Shown: positions 37,693 through 47,932 of the stretch, in pieces
How positions within the stretch are numbered: the stretch's first letter is position 1
Layout: each line of letters starts with the position of its first letter
Source of the DNA: Xenorhabdus kozodoii
Lineage (GTDB): Bacteria > Pseudomonadota > Gammaproteobacteria > Enterobacterales > Enterobacteriaceae
Assembly: GCF_002632875.1 (NCBI RefSeq)
Contig: NZ_NJCX01000003.1
Coordinates: 124,001 to 188,000, forward strand
Reading direction: 5' to 3'
Length of the DNA stretch: 64,000 bases
Translations under genes and position numbers: made by a program
Notes under the pieces: generated by a model
What the model was told of the DNA's origin: nothing
Seen by the model: only the letters and a program-made list of their open reading frames with translations
Database searches by the model: none

Positions 37693-38469
37693 TTACATCC
37701 CGGCAATCTTTTTCTCGGCCATTTTTGCTGCATTTGTACCAGGATATTGCTTAATCACCTGTTGGTAAACGGCTTTCGCTTTATCCTTTTGCCCTTTTTC
37801 CTGCATAATTAAACCCACTTTATACAGGGAGTCACTGCTCTTTTGTGACTTGGGATAATCTTTCACAACTGTAGCAAAATAGTAAGCCGCATCGTCTTTC
37901 TTGCCTTTGTTGTAATTCAACTGCCCTAACCAATAATTGGCATTCGACAAGTACTTAGACTTAGGGTAGGTTTTGGCAAAGTTTTGAAATGCTAAAATCG
38001 CTTTATCATATTCTTTGGTATTGATAGCCAAAGAAACAGCGGCATCGTAATCACTTTTTTCACTTCCTGTGCTCGCCGATGCAGCAGGCTGTTTATTCTC
38101 AGCTTGTGCCGAAGATGCAGCATTACGGTTTTCTGAGTCTGAACTTTCCGCACTTGATGGATTCGTGATTTTATCCAACTGGAGATAAAGATCTTTTTGA
38201 CGTTCAACGATCTGATTTAATTGATACTGATTTTCCTGAATTTGACCGCGAAGTGTATCAATATCACGTTGAGAATCAGAAAGTTGTTGCTGGAGCTGGG
38301 TTAATAATTGACTGTGAGCGTCAGAGATACGCTCTAGTTGAGAGAGGCGCTCATCGGTGGAGCCTGAGCCGACATTACTGATTGGCGCTTGGGCAGTAGC
38401 GGCCCAAGGAGCCGCTACGCCAACCAATAACGACAGACCCAACACATAATGTCTGAAGTTACTGTTCAT
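37693..38469 (-). CDS. cpoB: Cell division coordinator CpoB
   Basis: Periplasmic partner of TolA and PBP1B that couples outer-membrane constriction to septal peptidoglycan synthesis. The chain has a signal peptide (MNSNFRHYVLGLSLLVGVAA, cleavage near ATA), an N-terminal coiled coil at about 40-95 for trimerisation, a low-complexity Ser/Ala linker, and a C-terminal domain with three TPRs (DYDAAVSLAINTKEYDKAI, YWLGQLNYNKGKKDDAAYYF, YKVGLIMQEKGQKDKAKAVY). 258 aa, in the usual position after pal. Confidence 0.94.
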   Translation of the reverse strand: MNSNFRHYVLGLSLLVGVAAPWAATAQAPISNVGSGSTDERLSQLERISDAHSQLLTQLQQQLSDSQRDIDTLRGQIQENQYQLNQIVERQKDLYLQLDKITNPSSAESSDSENRNAASSAQAENKQPAASASTGSEKSDYDAAVSLAINTKEYDKAILAFQNFAKTYPKSKYLSNANYWLGQLNYNKGKKDDAAYYFATVVKDYPKSQKSSDSLYKVGLIMQEKGQKDKAKAVYQQVIKQYPGTNAAKMAEKKIAGM

Positions 38470-38478
38470 GCATTACTC

Positions 38479-38982
38479 TTAGTATACGATCACAGCGCGA
38501 CGGTTTTTCGCATAGGCTGCTTCGTCATGGCCAAGTACAGCCGGTTTTTCTTTACCGTAAGAAACGATAGCAAGCTGATCAGCAGAAACGCCTTTACCTT
38601 GCAGGTACATTTTCACTGCGTTAGCACGACGCTCACCCAGAGCAATGTTGTACTCTGGAGTACCACGTTCGTCTGCATGACCTTCAATGGTCACTTTAAC
38701 AGATGGGTTAGTACGCAGGAAGGCGGCGTGTGCATCCAACATCTGAGCAAATTCGCTGTTGACGTCATACTTATCGAAACCGAAGTATACGACATTGTTG
38801 TTTTGCAGCTCTTGCATCTGCTGACGTGCTAATTCTTCCGCAGACAGACCTGCTTTAGAAGAATTATCAACAGTGCCTACACCAGACTGATCATTGTTGC
38901 CAGTTTTGTTAGAACTACACGCTGCTACGGCCATGATTGGTAAAGCTAACATCAGCCCTTTTAGCACTTTGTTCAGTTGCAT
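38479..38982 (-). CDS. pal: Peptidoglycan-associated lipoprotein Pal
   Basis: Outer-membrane lipoprotein that binds peptidoglycan and TolB. The start at 38982 ([20 protein letters not shown]) gives a lipobox AVAAC with lipidated Cys near 22; a nine-codon upstream extension is open but has no merit, and AGGA precedes the chosen ATG. The C-terminal OmpA-like domain holds [13 protein letters not shown] and [22 protein letters not shown] with the diaminopimelate-binding Asp and Arg. 167 aa. Confidence 0.96.
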   Translation of the reverse strand: MQLNKVLKGLMLALPIMAVAACSSNKTGNNDQSGVGTVDNSSKAGLSAEELARQQMQELQNNNVVYFGFDKYDVNSEFAQMLDAHAAFLRTNPSVKVTIEGHADERGTPEYNIALGERRANAVKMYLQGKGVSADQLAIVSYGKEKPAVLGHDEAAYAKNRRAVIVY

Positions 38983-39024
38983 CTTTTTGATCCTTTTATA
39001 GTTTGCCATATATATTATTATGCA

Positions 39025-40332
39025 TCACAGATACGGCGACCAGGCAGGGGATTTCACCTGTCCATCAGTAGCCGGAAGACGCGCTTTGAAACGCCCATCA
39101 GTCGAAACTAGCTGCAATACAGTTCCCCACCCTTGAGTGGAGCTATAAATCACCATAGTGCCATTAGGTGCGATGCTCGGCGTTTCATCCAGAAACGTAT
39201 CTGTCAAGACTTGGACAGATCCCGTTGCCAGATCTTGTTTGGCGATGTGCTGACTGCCACTCGCTGAGCTAACCATCACAATAAAACTACCGTCAGGGCT
39301 AACATCTGCATCTTGGTTCTGTGATCCTTCCCAAGTTAGGCGTTGTGGAGCACCGCCATTAATATCGATTTTATATAATTGCGGACGCCCACCCTGATCT
39401 GAGGTATAGACCAGTGTCTGGCTATCCGGCATCCAGCTCGGCTCAGTATTATTACTGCGGCCATCAGTGACCTGACGGATTTGACCAGAAGCTAAATCCA
39501 TCACGTAAAGATTCAAACTGCCGGTTTTAGATAATGCAAAGGCCAGCTTAGTTCCATCAGGAGAAAATGCAGGTGCTCCGTTATGGCGAGGAAATGAAGC
39601 CACTTGACGTTTAGCGCCTGTCGCCAGTGTTTGAATCATCAATGCAGAACGACCACTTTCAAACGTAACATAGGCAAGTTTGGATGCATCTGGCGACCAT
39701 GCTGGTGACATCAACGGTTCTGGTGAGCTATGTACGGTAAATTGGTTATAGCCATCATAATCAGAAACACGCAATTCATAAGGATACTTACCCGCACTGT
39801 TATTTTTAACAACATAAGCTATACGGGTAGTAAATGCACCTTTAATACCTGTCAGTTTTTCAAAAACCTGATTACTGGCAGTGTGTGCAGCAAAGCGCAG
39901 CCATTTCTTTTCAATTGTGAATTGTTCTTGTGACAATACCGTTCCCGGTGCACTCGCAACGTCAACAAGCTGATAAGAAACCAAAAATTTACCATCTGCG
40001 CTTGGCTGGATATGTCCAACAACGACGGAATCTATCCCTAACGCAGCCCATGCAGCAGGTGTTACCTCTGACGCAGTCGTCGGCTGTTGCGGCATACGGG
40101 TAGGATCAATGGGGTTAAATTTTCCGCTGTTTCTCAAATCCGCGGCAATAATTGAACCAATATTTTCAGGAGGCTCGCCTGCACCAGTCCATTTAAATGG
40201 GACAACCCCGATAGGACGGGCGGAATCAACGCCTTGTGTTATTTCAATGCGAACCTCTGCATGAGCAAGTGCTGCCCACATCATCAGAAAGCCCAATATA
40301 ACTTTAAACGTTTGTTTAAAAGTTTGTTTCAT
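39025..40332 (-). CDS. tolB: Tol-Pal periplasmic protein TolB
   Basis: Periplasmic six-bladed beta-propeller that cycles between TolA and Pal. The start at 40332 ([20 protein letters not shown]) gives a signal peptide cleaved after AHA, so the mature chain begins [14 protein letters not shown] is 5-6 nt upstream. The N-terminal alpha/beta domain is followed by propeller motifs such as [37 protein letters not shown] and [19 protein letters not shown]. 435 aa compared with 430 in E. coli. Confidence 0.96.
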   Translation of the reverse strand: MKQTFKQTFKVILGFLMMWAALAHAEVRIEITQGVDSARPIGVVPFKWTGAGEPPENIGSIIAADLRNSGKFNPIDPTRMPQQPTTASEVTPAAWAALGIDSVVVGHIQPSADGKFLVSYQLVDVASAPGTVLSQEQFTIEKKWLRFAAHTASNQVFEKLTGIKGAFTTRIAYVVKNNSAGKYPYELRVSDYDGYNQFTVHSSPEPLMSPAWSPDASKLAYVTFESGRSALMIQTLATGAKRQVASFPRHNGAPAFSPDGTKLAFALSKTGSLNLYVMDLASGQIRQVTDGRSNNTEPSWMPDSQTLVYTSDQGGRPQLYKIDINGGAPQRLTWEGSQNQDADVSPDGSFIVMVSSASGSQHIAKQDLATGSVQVLTDTFLDETPSIAPNGTMVIYSSTQGWGTVLQLVSTDGRFKARLPATDGQVKSPAWSPYL

Positions 40333-40500
40333 CATCTCTCCCTTATCGCGATCTTTTACCTGCCGCAATAATCCGCCGGATTCTAACAAACGCCAACAAA
40401 CAAAACTAGATACCTAAATAAAATCTAATCATTTTGTTTGTACATATAAATTATTCGGCAGTTTGCTCAGTGCATATTGATTATCCACTCAACGTTTAAC

Positions 40501-41589
40501 TTACTGCGGTTTAAATTCTAATGTAAAATTCTTAAAGTGTTCATAAATCTCTTTGTTTGGCGGCTGCGGCATTTTTTTCGTCAAATTGGCTGCGGCAATC
40601 GCTGCCCGACATAACGCCGGATCACCGGCCCCCGCTTTAATATCAATCAGCAATCCATCTGGTGCCAGTTTGATATTTAAAGCACAAGTACGACCGATAT
40701 ACAGGCTTGGATCGCGAAAATACTGCTGGATCGCAGACTGAATCTGCCCCTTGTAATTATTGATATCGGAATCGGAAGGGCCACTTTTCTTACCGCCACC
40801 TTTTCCTGCCGCAGTTGCCCCCCCTTGCTTAGGTGCATTAGACGTCAATCCACCTAACAGATCATTAACCGTTTGAGACTGCTTTGCCGCTTCTGCCTTG
40901 GCTTTCGCTTTAGCTTCTGCCTTTGCCTTGGCTTCTGCCTCCGATTTTGCCTTGGCTTCTGCCGCTGCTTTGGCTTCTTCTTTAGCTTTTGCTTCAGCCG
41001 CTGCTTTGCGTTTTACCGCCTCTTCCGCTTCTTTTTTCGCCTGAGCCTCCGCTTTCTGCCGTGCTTCTGCCTGCTCTTTTAAAATTCTTTCCTTTTCTGC
41101 CCGTGCTTTTGCAGCGGTTTCTTCCGCTTGTTTTTGTTCTTCACGCGCTTTGGCAGCAGCGGCGGCAGCCTGTTCCTGCTCTTCACGTGCTTTAGCGGCC
41201 GCAGATTCAGACTGTTTTTTCTGTGCTTCCGCTTCCTGTAAGGCTTTAATCCGCTCTTCTTCTGCGGCTTTCAAACGTTCCTGTTCTTCCGCCTGCTTTG
41301 CCCGCAATTCAGCCGCCTGTTGTTCAGCTTTTTTCTGCCGCTGTTGCTCGGCTAGTTTTGCATTGGCTTGCTGCTGCTGTTGCTGGTTATATTGCTGAAC
41401 AACCGCATTCGGATCGACCATCACAGCATCAATAACAGTACCGTTTTGTCCACCGCCCCCCATTTCTGTTTTTTGCACCAGAGAACCCCAAATCAGAAAC
41501 CCGATCAGGATAATGTGCAATATTACCGAAATGATAATGGCGCGATTCAGCTTATTGTTTTGCTCGCTTGTCTTTCCCACACTCGACAT
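40501..41589 (-). CDS. tolA: Tol-Pal inner-membrane protein TolA
   Basis: Bridges inner membrane TolQR and outer-membrane TolB-Pal. A single N-terminal helix (about 15-37, IIISVILHIILIGFLIWGSL) is followed by a very long Ala/Lys/Glu/Gln-rich helix at about 70-240 and a globular C-terminal domain from about 260 with RDPSLYIGRTCALNIKLAPDG. 362 aa. The DNA of the helical part is repetitive (GCTTCTGC-type) and prone to length variation. The ribosome site is weak. The intergenic gap to tolB is 168 bp, room for a separate tolB promoter as reported for E. coli. Confidence 0.95.
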   Translation of the reverse strand: MSSVGKTSEQNNKLNRAIIISVILHIILIGFLIWGSLVQKTEMGGGGQNGTVIDAVMVDPNAVVQQYNQQQQQQANAKLAEQQRQKKAEQQAAELRAKQAEEQERLKAAEEERIKALQEAEAQKKQSESAAAKAREEQEQAAAAAAKAREEQKQAEETAAKARAEKERILKEQAEARQKAEAQAKKEAEEAVKRKAAAEAKAKEEAKAAAEAKAKSEAEAKAKAEAKAKAKAEAAKQSQTVNDLLGGLTSNAPKQGGATAAGKGGGKKSGPSDSDINNYKGQIQSAIQQYFRDPSLYIGRTCALNIKLAPDGLLIDIKAGAGDPALCRAAIAAANLTKKMPQPPNKEIYEHFKNFTLEFKPQ

Positions 41590-41615
41590 CCAGAAACTTT
41601 AAGTGACAGTTACTA

Positions 41616-42047
41616 TCAGGCACCAATAGGCTGAGTCATTAAGCCCACCGATTTTACACCCGCCTGACGAAGCATATTCAACGCCTTGATAATTTCATCA
41701 TAAGGAACTTCCTTAGAACCACCAATCAGGAAAATCGTTTTCGGATTGGCTTTCATCAAGGTTTGAGCTTCTGCAACGATTTGCTGTTCAGGTAACAATT
41801 CTAAACGTTCCTGGTTAACAACCATGTTGTATTGCCCTACCCCAGAAACTTCCACAATGACCGGCGGATTATCAGTGCTAGAAACTGTTTTTGAATCCAC
41901 CGAATCAGGTAAATCGACTTCTACGCTTTGCGTGATAATCGGTGCTGTTGCCATAAAAATAAGCAGCAACACCAGCAACACGTCCAGCAAGGGGACGATA
42001 TTGATCTCGGATTTTAGCTCACGTCTGCGACTACGAGTGCGCGCCAT
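41616..42047 (-). CDS. tolR: Tol-Pal protein TolR
   Basis: ExbD-like protein of the proton-driven TolQR motor. The single membrane helix (about 18-38: INIVPLLDVLLVLLLIFMAT) includes the essential Asp near 23. The periplasmic domain follows. 143 aa compared with 142 in E. coli. It is 24 nt after tolQ and 26 nt before tolA. Confidence 0.96.
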   Translation of the reverse strand: MARTRSRRRELKSEINIVPLLDVLLVLLLIFMATAPIITQSVEVDLPDSVDSKTVSSTDNPPVIVEVSGVGQYNMVVNQERLELLPEQQIVAEAQTLMKANPKTIFLIGGSKEVPYDEIIKALNMLRQAGVKSVGLMTQPIGA

Positions 42048-42071
42048 TCGCTGATTTCCCCTTACGATTGA

Positions 42072-42761
42072 TTACGACTTACTGGTATTGGAAGCAAAAG
42101 CCTGGCGATGCAAAATAGCCAGAAATTCTTCCATAAAGTTATCGTAAACTTGTTCTAATTTGTTAACGCGCTGGTTCAGACGGTTATAGGCCATCACCGC
42201 AGGAATTGCCGCAAAAAGACCGATAGCCGTTGCAATCAGAGCCTCAGCAATACCGGGCGCCACCATTTGCAAGGTTGCCTGTTTCACTGCACCCAGAGCA
42301 ATAAAGGCATGCATGATCCCCCAGACCGTACCAAACAAACCAATATAAGGGCTGATGGAGCCTACCGTACCCAAAAATGGAATGTGATTTTCCAATACTT
42401 CCAATTCACGATTTAGTGAAATACGCATAGCACGAGAAGTCCCTGTAATAACAGCCTCTGGTGCATGGTTGTTTGCCTGATGTAAACGCGCAAACTCTTT
42501 AAATCCAGAATGGAATATCTGCTCAACACCACTTAAAGAATCACGGCGTGACTGACTTTCTTTATAAAGGCGAGATAATTCAATACCAGACCAAAACTTA
42601 TCTTCAAATGCCGCGGCCTCACGGCTTGCAACATTAAGAATTTTTGTCCGTTGAATAATGATTGCCCAAGAGACAATAGAGAAGCCAATCAAAATCAGCA
42701 TAATTAGCTGCACTAAGAAACCGGCCTTAAGAAATAAATCAAGGATGTTCATGTCAGTCAC
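42072..42761 (-). CDS. tolQ: Tol-Pal protein TolQ
   Basis: ExbB/MotA-like proton channel subunit, with three membrane helices; residues [23 protein letters not shown] hold the conserved pore Thr. The start is a GTG at 42761 ([13 protein letters not shown]), as annotated in E. coli, with GGAG upstream; it overlaps the ybgC stop by 4 nt (GTGA). The longer frame running into ybgC is not coding. 229 aa compared with 230 in E. coli. Confidence 0.95.
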   Translation of the reverse strand: MTDMNILDLFLKAGFLVQLIMLILIGFSIVSWAIIIQRTKILNVASREAAAFEDKFWSGIELSRLYKESQSRRDSLSGVEQIFHSGFKEFARLHQANNHAPEAVITGTSRAMRISLNRELEVLENHIPFLGTVGSISPYIGLFGTVWGIMHAFIALGAVKQATLQMVAPGIAEALIATAIGLFAAIPAVMAYNRLNQRVNKLEQVYDNFMEEFLAILHRQAFASNTSKS

Positions 42762-43162
42762 TGCTTCAACTCCGCGACAATAGACTTTGGAAGCGCAATC
42801 GGCTTCATTTGAGATGAATTCACGTAGACAACCAGGCATTCTGCACTGTTGATAACTACGCCATTGCAATCAACAATTCGTTGAATAAATGTCAGAGAAG
42901 CACCACGGATATTCGCAACTTCGCTTTCAACAACTAGCTGATCATCCAGTTTTGCTGGTTTCCGGTAGTCAATCGTCATGCGACTAACAACAAAGCCAAC
43001 TTGTTCATCTAGCATAGATTGCTGGTGGATGCCTCTTTCACGCAACATCTCTGTACGAGCTCTTTCGTAAAAACCCAAATACCGAGCGTGATAAACCACA
43101 CCACTAGCATCTGTGTCTTCGTAGTAAACACGGATAGGCCAACGGAACAACATATTACTCAT
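42758..43162 (-). CDS. ybgC: Acyl-CoA thioesterase YbgC
   Basis: Hot-dog fold thioesterase, 134 aa, that acts on short-chain acyl-CoAs and is associated with phospholipid enzymes and acyl carrier protein. The signature [23 protein letters not shown] contains the catalytic Asp near 18. First gene of the ybgC-tolQRAB-pal-cpoB operon and overlaps tolQ by 4 nt. A terminator of the upstream cyd operon lies 76-100 nt before it. Confidence 0.95.
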   Translation of the reverse strand: MSNMLFRWPIRVYYEDTDASGVVYHARYLGFYERARTEMLRERGIHQQSMLDEQVGFVVSRMTIDYRKPAKLDDQLVVESEVANIRGASLTFIQRIVDCNGVVINSAECLVVYVNSSQMKPIALPKSIVAELKQ

Positions 43163-43237
43163 ATAATCCTAATTCGGCGAATTGACGCTGTCACTATACT
43201 TAAGACAATAGCGCTTTGGAATGACCTATCAGTAAAA

Positions 43238-43266
43238 AATTTTATAGGCCAGCGGCCTATAAAATT
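43238..43266 (-). terminator. Terminator after cydAB-cydX-ybgE
   Basis: A perfect 13-bp stem (AATTTTATAGGCC/GGCCTATAAAATT) around a 3-nt loop, followed on the reverse strand by a T-run. It stands right after the ybgE stop and separates the cyd operon from ybgC-tol. Confidence 0.9.
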
Positions 43267-43275
43267 ACAATTAGT

Positions 43276-43563
43276 TTACTTAAAGAAATGATATAAGCCA
43301 AAAAGAAGAATAAAAAATGCAGGTAATGGGTGAAAAAACACACGCCAGATAATACGCTTAGGGTGAAAACCAACACCAAAAGTAACGCCAGCGCAAACTG
43401 CCCAAATCAATAAAATACCTTGCCATATTTGCAATGAACTCGTGTTGGCAGCAAAGCGGGCAGGATCCCAAAATACACATACAGCAAGCGCTAAGGCTAT
43501 GATGAGGATAAGAGCCCTCACTGGGCTCTTATCCATAAGTTGGTAGCATTTATCAGCCAACAT
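43276..43563 (-). CDS. ybgE: Cyd operon protein YbgE
   Basis: Small membrane protein of 95 aa with three hydrophobic helices; WRVFFHPLPAFFILLFGLYHFF is at the C-terminus. It always accompanies cydAB in enterics; function unknown. Its ATG overlaps the cydX stop by one base (TAATG). Confidence 0.9.
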   Translation of the reverse strand: MLADKCYQLMDKSPVRALILIIALALAVCVFWDPARFAANTSSLQIWQGILLIWAVCAGVTFGVGFHPKRIIWRVFFHPLPAFFILLFGLYHFFK

Positions 43564-43679
43564 TATTTTTTGTCACTCTCAGAGGCTTTTTGTGATTCGC
43601 TATGCTCAAGTGCCAAGGCAGCAATGACAGCAAAGCTACAAGCCAAGAGCGTTCCGAGAATCCAAGCAAAATACCACAT
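43563..43679 (-). CDS. cydX: Cytochrome bd-I subunit CydX
   Basis: A 38-aa protein starting MWYFAWILGTLLACSFAVIA with a polar tail HSESQKASESDKK. It matches CydX (YbgT, 37 aa in E. coli), a single-helix accessory subunit required for stable cytochrome bd-I. It lies 11 nt after cydB and overlaps ybgE by one base. A GGAG ribosome site precedes the ATG. Confidence 0.95.
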   Translation of the reverse strand: MWYFAWILGTLLACSFAVIAALALEHSESQKASESDKK

Positions 43680-43690
43680 GCCAATGCTCC

Positions 43691-44830
43691 TTAGTACAGT
43701 GAGTGTTTGTTGTTTTCAATGTAGTTCTTATCCAAACGCCCGAAGGTTTTGTAATAACACCAAATGGTGTAAGACAACACAATAGGAACAAAGATAAGTG
43801 CAACAACGAACATAATTTGCAACGTCCACTGACTGGAGGTTGCATCCCACATAGTCAGGCTGACATTCGGGTCAATGCTTGACGGCATCACGAACGGGAA
43901 CATAGCAATACCGGACGTCAGGATAATGCAAGCCACTGTCAGTGATGAGAATAAGAATGCCCAGGCACCTTTATTCATCCAGGTAAACAGCATAGTCAGA
44001 AGAGGAAGCAGCACACCTAACACAGGTATAGCCCACAAAATCGGATAGGTATTGAAGTTGGTCAGCCATGCACCCGCTTGCTGGACGACCTCTTTATGTA
44101 ACGGATTAGATGCCGCATTAACATCCAGCCCCCCCGTTACAACATAGCCATCAATGCCATACACCAGCCATATTCCTGCTAACAGGAATGCAATCGCCGT
44201 TATTGCCGCACAAACATGAGTGGCGGTACGGGAACGAAGATGCAATTCACCTGTTGTACGCATTTGCAGATAAGTTGCACCCTGCGTCACAATCATCATC
44301 AAGCTAATCACACCCGCCAGCAATCCATAAGGGTTCAGTAATCCGAAGAATGAACCTTCATAGGAGACACGCAGGTAAGAGTCTACCGCCAACGGTACGC
44401 CTTGTAGCAAATTACCAAATGCCACGCCGATCACCAATGCAGGTACGAAGCTACCGATAACCAGCCCCCAATCCCACATATTGCGCCATTTGCTGTTTTC
44501 CAGTTTTGAGCGGTAATCAAAACCAACCGGACGGAAAAACAGGGCAGCCAGAACCAGAATCATTGCCACATAGAAACCAGAGAAAGCGGCTGCATATACC
44601 ATTGGCCATGCGGCAAACAGGGCACCACCAGCGGTAATTAGCCAAACCTGGTTACCATCCCAGTGTGGGGCAACTGAGTTAATCATGATGCGGCGTTCGG
44701 TATCATTTTTACCAATGATCCGCAGCAGGATACCAACTCCCATATCGAAACCATCAGTCACTGTGAAACCGATCAGTAACACACCAATCAGCAGCCACCA
44801 TATAAATCGTAATACATCATAATCAAGCAT
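43691..44830 (-). CDS. cydB: Cytochrome bd-I ubiquinol oxidase subunit II CydB
   Basis: Membrane subunit of the high-affinity quinol oxidase, with about nine helices over 379 aa. MLDYDVLRFIWWLLIGVLLIGF is the conserved start; SVAPHWDGNQVWLITAGGALFAAWP and FRPVGFDYRSK follow. It is 14 nt downstream of cydA. Confidence 0.96.
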   Translation of the reverse strand: MLDYDVLRFIWWLLIGVLLIGFTVTDGFDMGVGILLRIIGKNDTERRIMINSVAPHWDGNQVWLITAGGALFAAWPMVYAAAFSGFYVAMILVLAALFFRPVGFDYRSKLENSKWRNMWDWGLVIGSFVPALVIGVAFGNLLQGVPLAVDSYLRVSYEGSFFGLLNPYGLLAGVISLMMIVTQGATYLQMRTTGELHLRSRTATHVCAAITAIAFLLAGIWLVYGIDGYVVTGGLDVNAASNPLHKEVVQQAGAWLTNFNTYPILWAIPVLGVLLPLLTMLFTWMNKGAWAFLFSSLTVACIILTSGIAMFPFVMPSSIDPNVSLTMWDATSSQWTLQIMFVVALIFVPIVLSYTIWCYYKTFGRLDKNYIENNKHSLY

Positions 44831-44844
44831 AAGTGGACTCCTGC

Positions 44845-46416
44845 TTACTCAATATTATTCGCTGAAGAAGCTGTTTTTTGTTCAAAATGGTAACGTCCGG
44901 TCTTGAGGCTACTTGGGCCAAGACGGGCGAATTTGAACATCAAGAACATCTCTGCGATCAAGAACAGAGTGTATAGACCACAAATCAGCACCATTGAGAA
45001 AATCAGATCGCCGACACTACGTGTTGAAGCCGCAACAGCCGTTGGCAACACTTCACCAATCGCCCACGGCTGACGACCATATTCTGCGACAAACCAACCG
45101 GCTTCAACGGCAATCCACGGCAATGGAATACTGAACAATGCAGCACGCAGCAGCCACTTATATTGACCGATACGGTTACGGAGAACACTCAGGAACGACA
45201 GACCGATAACCAACAGCATAATAAAGCCAGCAGCAACCATGATACGGAATGCAAAGTAGAGCGGTGCTACACGTGGGATAGAGTCTTTCGCGGCAGCTTT
45301 AATTTGCTCTTCTGTCGCATCTGCTACGTTTTGGGTATAACGTGTCACGAGCATACCATAGCCAAGATCTTTCTTACTTTCGTTGAATGCACTGCGAACA
45401 CTTGGATCAACATTACCTGAACGCAGTTCTTCCAGCAATTCATAGGCTTTGATACCGTTACGGATACGTTGCTCGTGCTGGCTTATCAAATCACGCAAAC
45501 CAACAACCGGTGTATCGATGGAGCGGGTAGCAATCAGACCTAAAACGTAAGGAATTTGGATGGAATATTTATTTTCCATTTTGTCCTGATCAGGAATCCC
45601 AATCAGTGTGAATGAAGCGGGAGGCGGCTGGGTTTCCCACTCTGCTTCAATGGCTGCCAATTTGGTTTTCTGCACGTCCCCCATTTCATAGCCAGATTCA
45701 TCACCCAGAACGATGACAGAGAGTATTGCAGCCATACCAAAACTTGCGGCAATCGCAAAAGAACGTTTGGCAAACCCCAAATCGCGCCCTTTAAGCAGAT
45801 AGTAAGAACTAATACCCAAGACAAAAATGGCCCCAGTAACATAACCGGCGGCAACAGTGTGAACAAATTTCACCTGGGCAACAGGGTTAAGTACCAGTTC
45901 ACTGAAACTTACCATTTCCATTCGCATGGTTTCGAAATTAAAATCAGATGCAATCGGGTTTTGCATCCAACCATTCGCGATCAGGATCCACAATGCAGAG
46001 AAGTTAGAGCCTAATGCAACCAGCCAGGTAACCGCCAAGTGTTGTTTCTTACTCAATCTGTCCCATCCGAAGAAAAACAGACCAACGAATGTGGATTCGA
46101 GGAAGAATGCCATCAGACCTTCGATAGCCAGAGGCGCACCGAAAATATCACCAACATAATGTGAGAAATATGACCAGTTGGTTCCGAACTGGAACTCCAT
46201 GGTCAAGCCCGTTGCGACACCCAAAGCAAAGTTAATACCAAATAACTTGCCCCAGAATTTTGTCATATCTTTGTAGATCTGTTTGCCAGAAAGGACATAT
46301 ACCGTTTCCATGATCGCAAGCAAAAACGCCATACCGAGCGTTAATGGCACGAACAAAAAATGGTACATGGCAGTTAAGGCAAACTGTAATCGTGACAGTT
46401 CGACAATATCAAACAT
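44845..46416 (-). CDS. cydA: Cytochrome bd-I ubiquinol oxidase subunit I CydA
   Basis: Haem-bearing subunit. H19 in [14 protein letters not shown] ligates haem b595, [11 protein letters not shown] gives H186 (b558) and a late Met is the other axial ligand; the Q-loop lies around 250-340 and [16 protein letters not shown] near the C-terminus is diagnostic. 523 aa compared with 522 in E. coli. The long A+T-rich upstream region has FNR- and ArcA-like sites. Confidence 0.96.
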   Translation of the reverse strand: MFDIVELSRLQFALTAMYHFLFVPLTLGMAFLLAIMETVYVLSGKQIYKDMTKFWGKLFGINFALGVATGLTMEFQFGTNWSYFSHYVGDIFGAPLAIEGLMAFFLESTFVGLFFFGWDRLSKKQHLAVTWLVALGSNFSALWILIANGWMQNPIASDFNFETMRMEMVSFSELVLNPVAQVKFVHTVAAGYVTGAIFVLGISSYYLLKGRDLGFAKRSFAIAASFGMAAILSVIVLGDESGYEMGDVQKTKLAAIEAEWETQPPPASFTLIGIPDQDKMENKYSIQIPYVLGLIATRSIDTPVVGLRDLISQHEQRIRNGIKAYELLEELRSGNVDPSVRSAFNESKKDLGYGMLVTRYTQNVADATEEQIKAAAKDSIPRVAPLYFAFRIMVAAGFIMLLVIGLSFLSVLRNRIGQYKWLLRAALFSIPLPWIAVEAGWFVAEYGRQPWAIGEVLPTAVAASTRSVGDLIFSMVLICGLYTLFLIAEMFLMFKFARLGPSSLKTGRYHFEQKTASSANNIE

Positions 46417-46715
46417 CTTGACTCCTTGCTCCTAGCAGGAAGACACCGACTTGCGGCAACCCGACTTCGTAAAACGAAAGCCTCGTAACTACCAGCAATA
46501 AATGCCTCAAACACAACAATGAATTATTACAAAATCAAAAAAACAATAGATACCACAATAATATTACGCCTATATTCACATACAATAAATAGCTTTTACG
46601 TGACTCAGCTTAGAATTCTGAATATAGGTCAACAATCCCATACATTCTCAAGCTAATATCTATATATACTAGATCAATTTAATCAAGTTTAGCGAATACA
46701 ATCCAGAGTAATAAA

Positions 46716-46729
46716 TTGATTTTAGTCAA
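46716..46729. promoter_or_regulatory. FNR-like site upstream of cydA
   Basis: TTGAT-TTTA-GTCAA matches the FNR palindrome TTGAT-N4-ATCAA at nine of ten positions, about 300 nt before the cydA start. FNR represses cyd in strict anaerobiosis in E. coli. Confidence 0.55.
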
Positions 46730-46784
46730 TTTTTTCCTTGTTTTGTTAATCTTTACAGCTATTATTTCATTATAGTTTACCCAG

Positions 46785-46800
46785 TGTTAATAAGTTGTTA
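46785..46800. promoter_or_regulatory. ArcA-like direct repeat upstream of cydA
   Basis: TGTTA occurs at 46785 and 46796, an 11-bp spacing as in ArcA direct-repeat sites. ArcA activates cyd under low oxygen in E. coli. Prediction is moderate because the motif is short and the region A+T-rich. Confidence 0.4.
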
Positions 46801-47009
46801 TTTGCAATGAGTTGTGATTTATTTTTTGCTGTAAAATGCATTAGAAAATTAACTTTTATTTTTCATTTTTTAAAAAATATATTTTTTCGATATTTCCAAT
46901 TTAATTAATCAAATAAATAGATTTTCCTAAAATCCGGTTCAATTAAATTGGAAAACAATCCGTCTTATAAATCAACTAACCTACTGTTAATATTATAATT
47001 TAAAAATAA

Positions 47010-47033
47010 AAGGCCACCCTAAGGCAGCCTTTT
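47010..47033 (-). terminator. Terminator of the sdh-suc operon
   Basis: On the reverse strand AAAGGCTGCC and GGTGGCCTTT pair (two G-U pairs) around TTAG and are followed by a T-rich tract. It lies about 30 nt after the sucD stop. In E. coli the small RNA SdhX comes from this 3' end; I cannot tell whether an equivalent exists. Confidence 0.85.
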
Positions 47034-47062
47034 TCTATAAAAAATAGTTTATTTTGTGGTTC

Positions 47063-47932
47063 TTATATCAATAACGCTTTTACAGCATCGCCAATGTCTG
47101 CAAGGCTACGCACAGTCTTCACACCCGCAGCTTCCAGTGCCGCAAATTTCTCATCTGCTGTCCCTTTACCACCTGCGATAATCGCTCCGGCATGGCCCAT
47201 GCGCTTACCTTTCGGGGCAGTTACACCCGCAATATAAGCAACAACCGGTTTAGTCACATGTTCTTTGATATAAGCAGCAGCTTCTTCTTCGGCTGTACCA
47301 CCAATTTCACCAATCATGACAATCGCTTCTGTCTGTGGATCTTTCTCGAACAGTTTCAGAATATCAATGAAGTTTGAACCTGGGATTGGGTCCCCACCGA
47401 TACCAACACAGGTAGATTGCCCTAATCCAGTATCTGTGGTCTGTTTAACCGCTTCATAAGTCAATGTCCCTGAACGGGAAACAATGCCGACTTTACCTGA
47501 CTGATGAATATGACCAGGCATAATGCCGATTTTGCATTCGTCCGGTGTAATGACTCCCGGACAGTTAGGGCCAATCATACGGACACCCGCTTGATCCAGT
47601 TTTTCCTTAACTATCAACATGTCGAGTGTTGGGATGCCTTCTGTAATCGTGATGATCAGTTTAATACCACCATCAATCGCTTCCAGAATAGAATCCTTAC
47701 AAAATGGTGCCGGAACGTAGATAACAGAAGCGGTCGCTCCCGTGGCATCAACTGCTTCACGTACGGTGTTGAATACCGGTAATCCCAGGTGCTCAGTACC
47801 ACCTTTACCAGGTGTTACACCACCAACCATTTGAGTACCGTAAGCTATCGCCTGTTCGGAGTGAAAAGTACCTTGGCTGCCAGTAAAACCCTGACAAATC
47901 ACTTTGGTGTTTTTATCGATTAAAATAGACAT
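47063..47932 (-). CDS. sucD: Succinyl-CoA synthetase alpha subunit SucD
   Basis: Forms the alpha2beta2 ligase with SucC for substrate-level phosphorylation. The CoA-binding Rossmann start [19 protein letters not shown] is near 11-30; the phosphohistidine is in [17 protein letters not shown] near 246. 289 aa as in E. coli. Its ATG overlaps the sucC stop by one base (TAATG), indicating coupled translation. Confidence 0.97.
   Translation of the reverse strand: MSILIDKNTKVICQGFTGSQGTFHSEQAIAYGTQMVGGVTPGKGGTEHLGLPVFNTVREAVDATGATASVIYVPAPFCKDSILEAIDGGIKLIITITEGIPTLDMLIVKEKLDQAGVRMIGPNCPGVITPDECKIGIMPGHIHQSGKVGIVSRSGTLTYEAVKQTTDTGLGQSTCVGIGGDPIPGSNFIDILKLFEKDPQTEAIVMIGEIGGTAEEEAAAYIKEHVTKPVVAYIAGVTAPKGKRMGHAGAIIAGGKGTADEKFAALEAAGVKTVRSLADIGDAVKALLI

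Larger units (their letters stand above)
46417..47062. other. 646-bp A+T-rich cydA upstream region
   Basis: No gene is present. It holds the sucD terminator at its right end, FNR- and ArcA-like sites in the middle and a long cydA leader. In E. coli mngAB lies nearby; it is absent here. Confidence 0.6.
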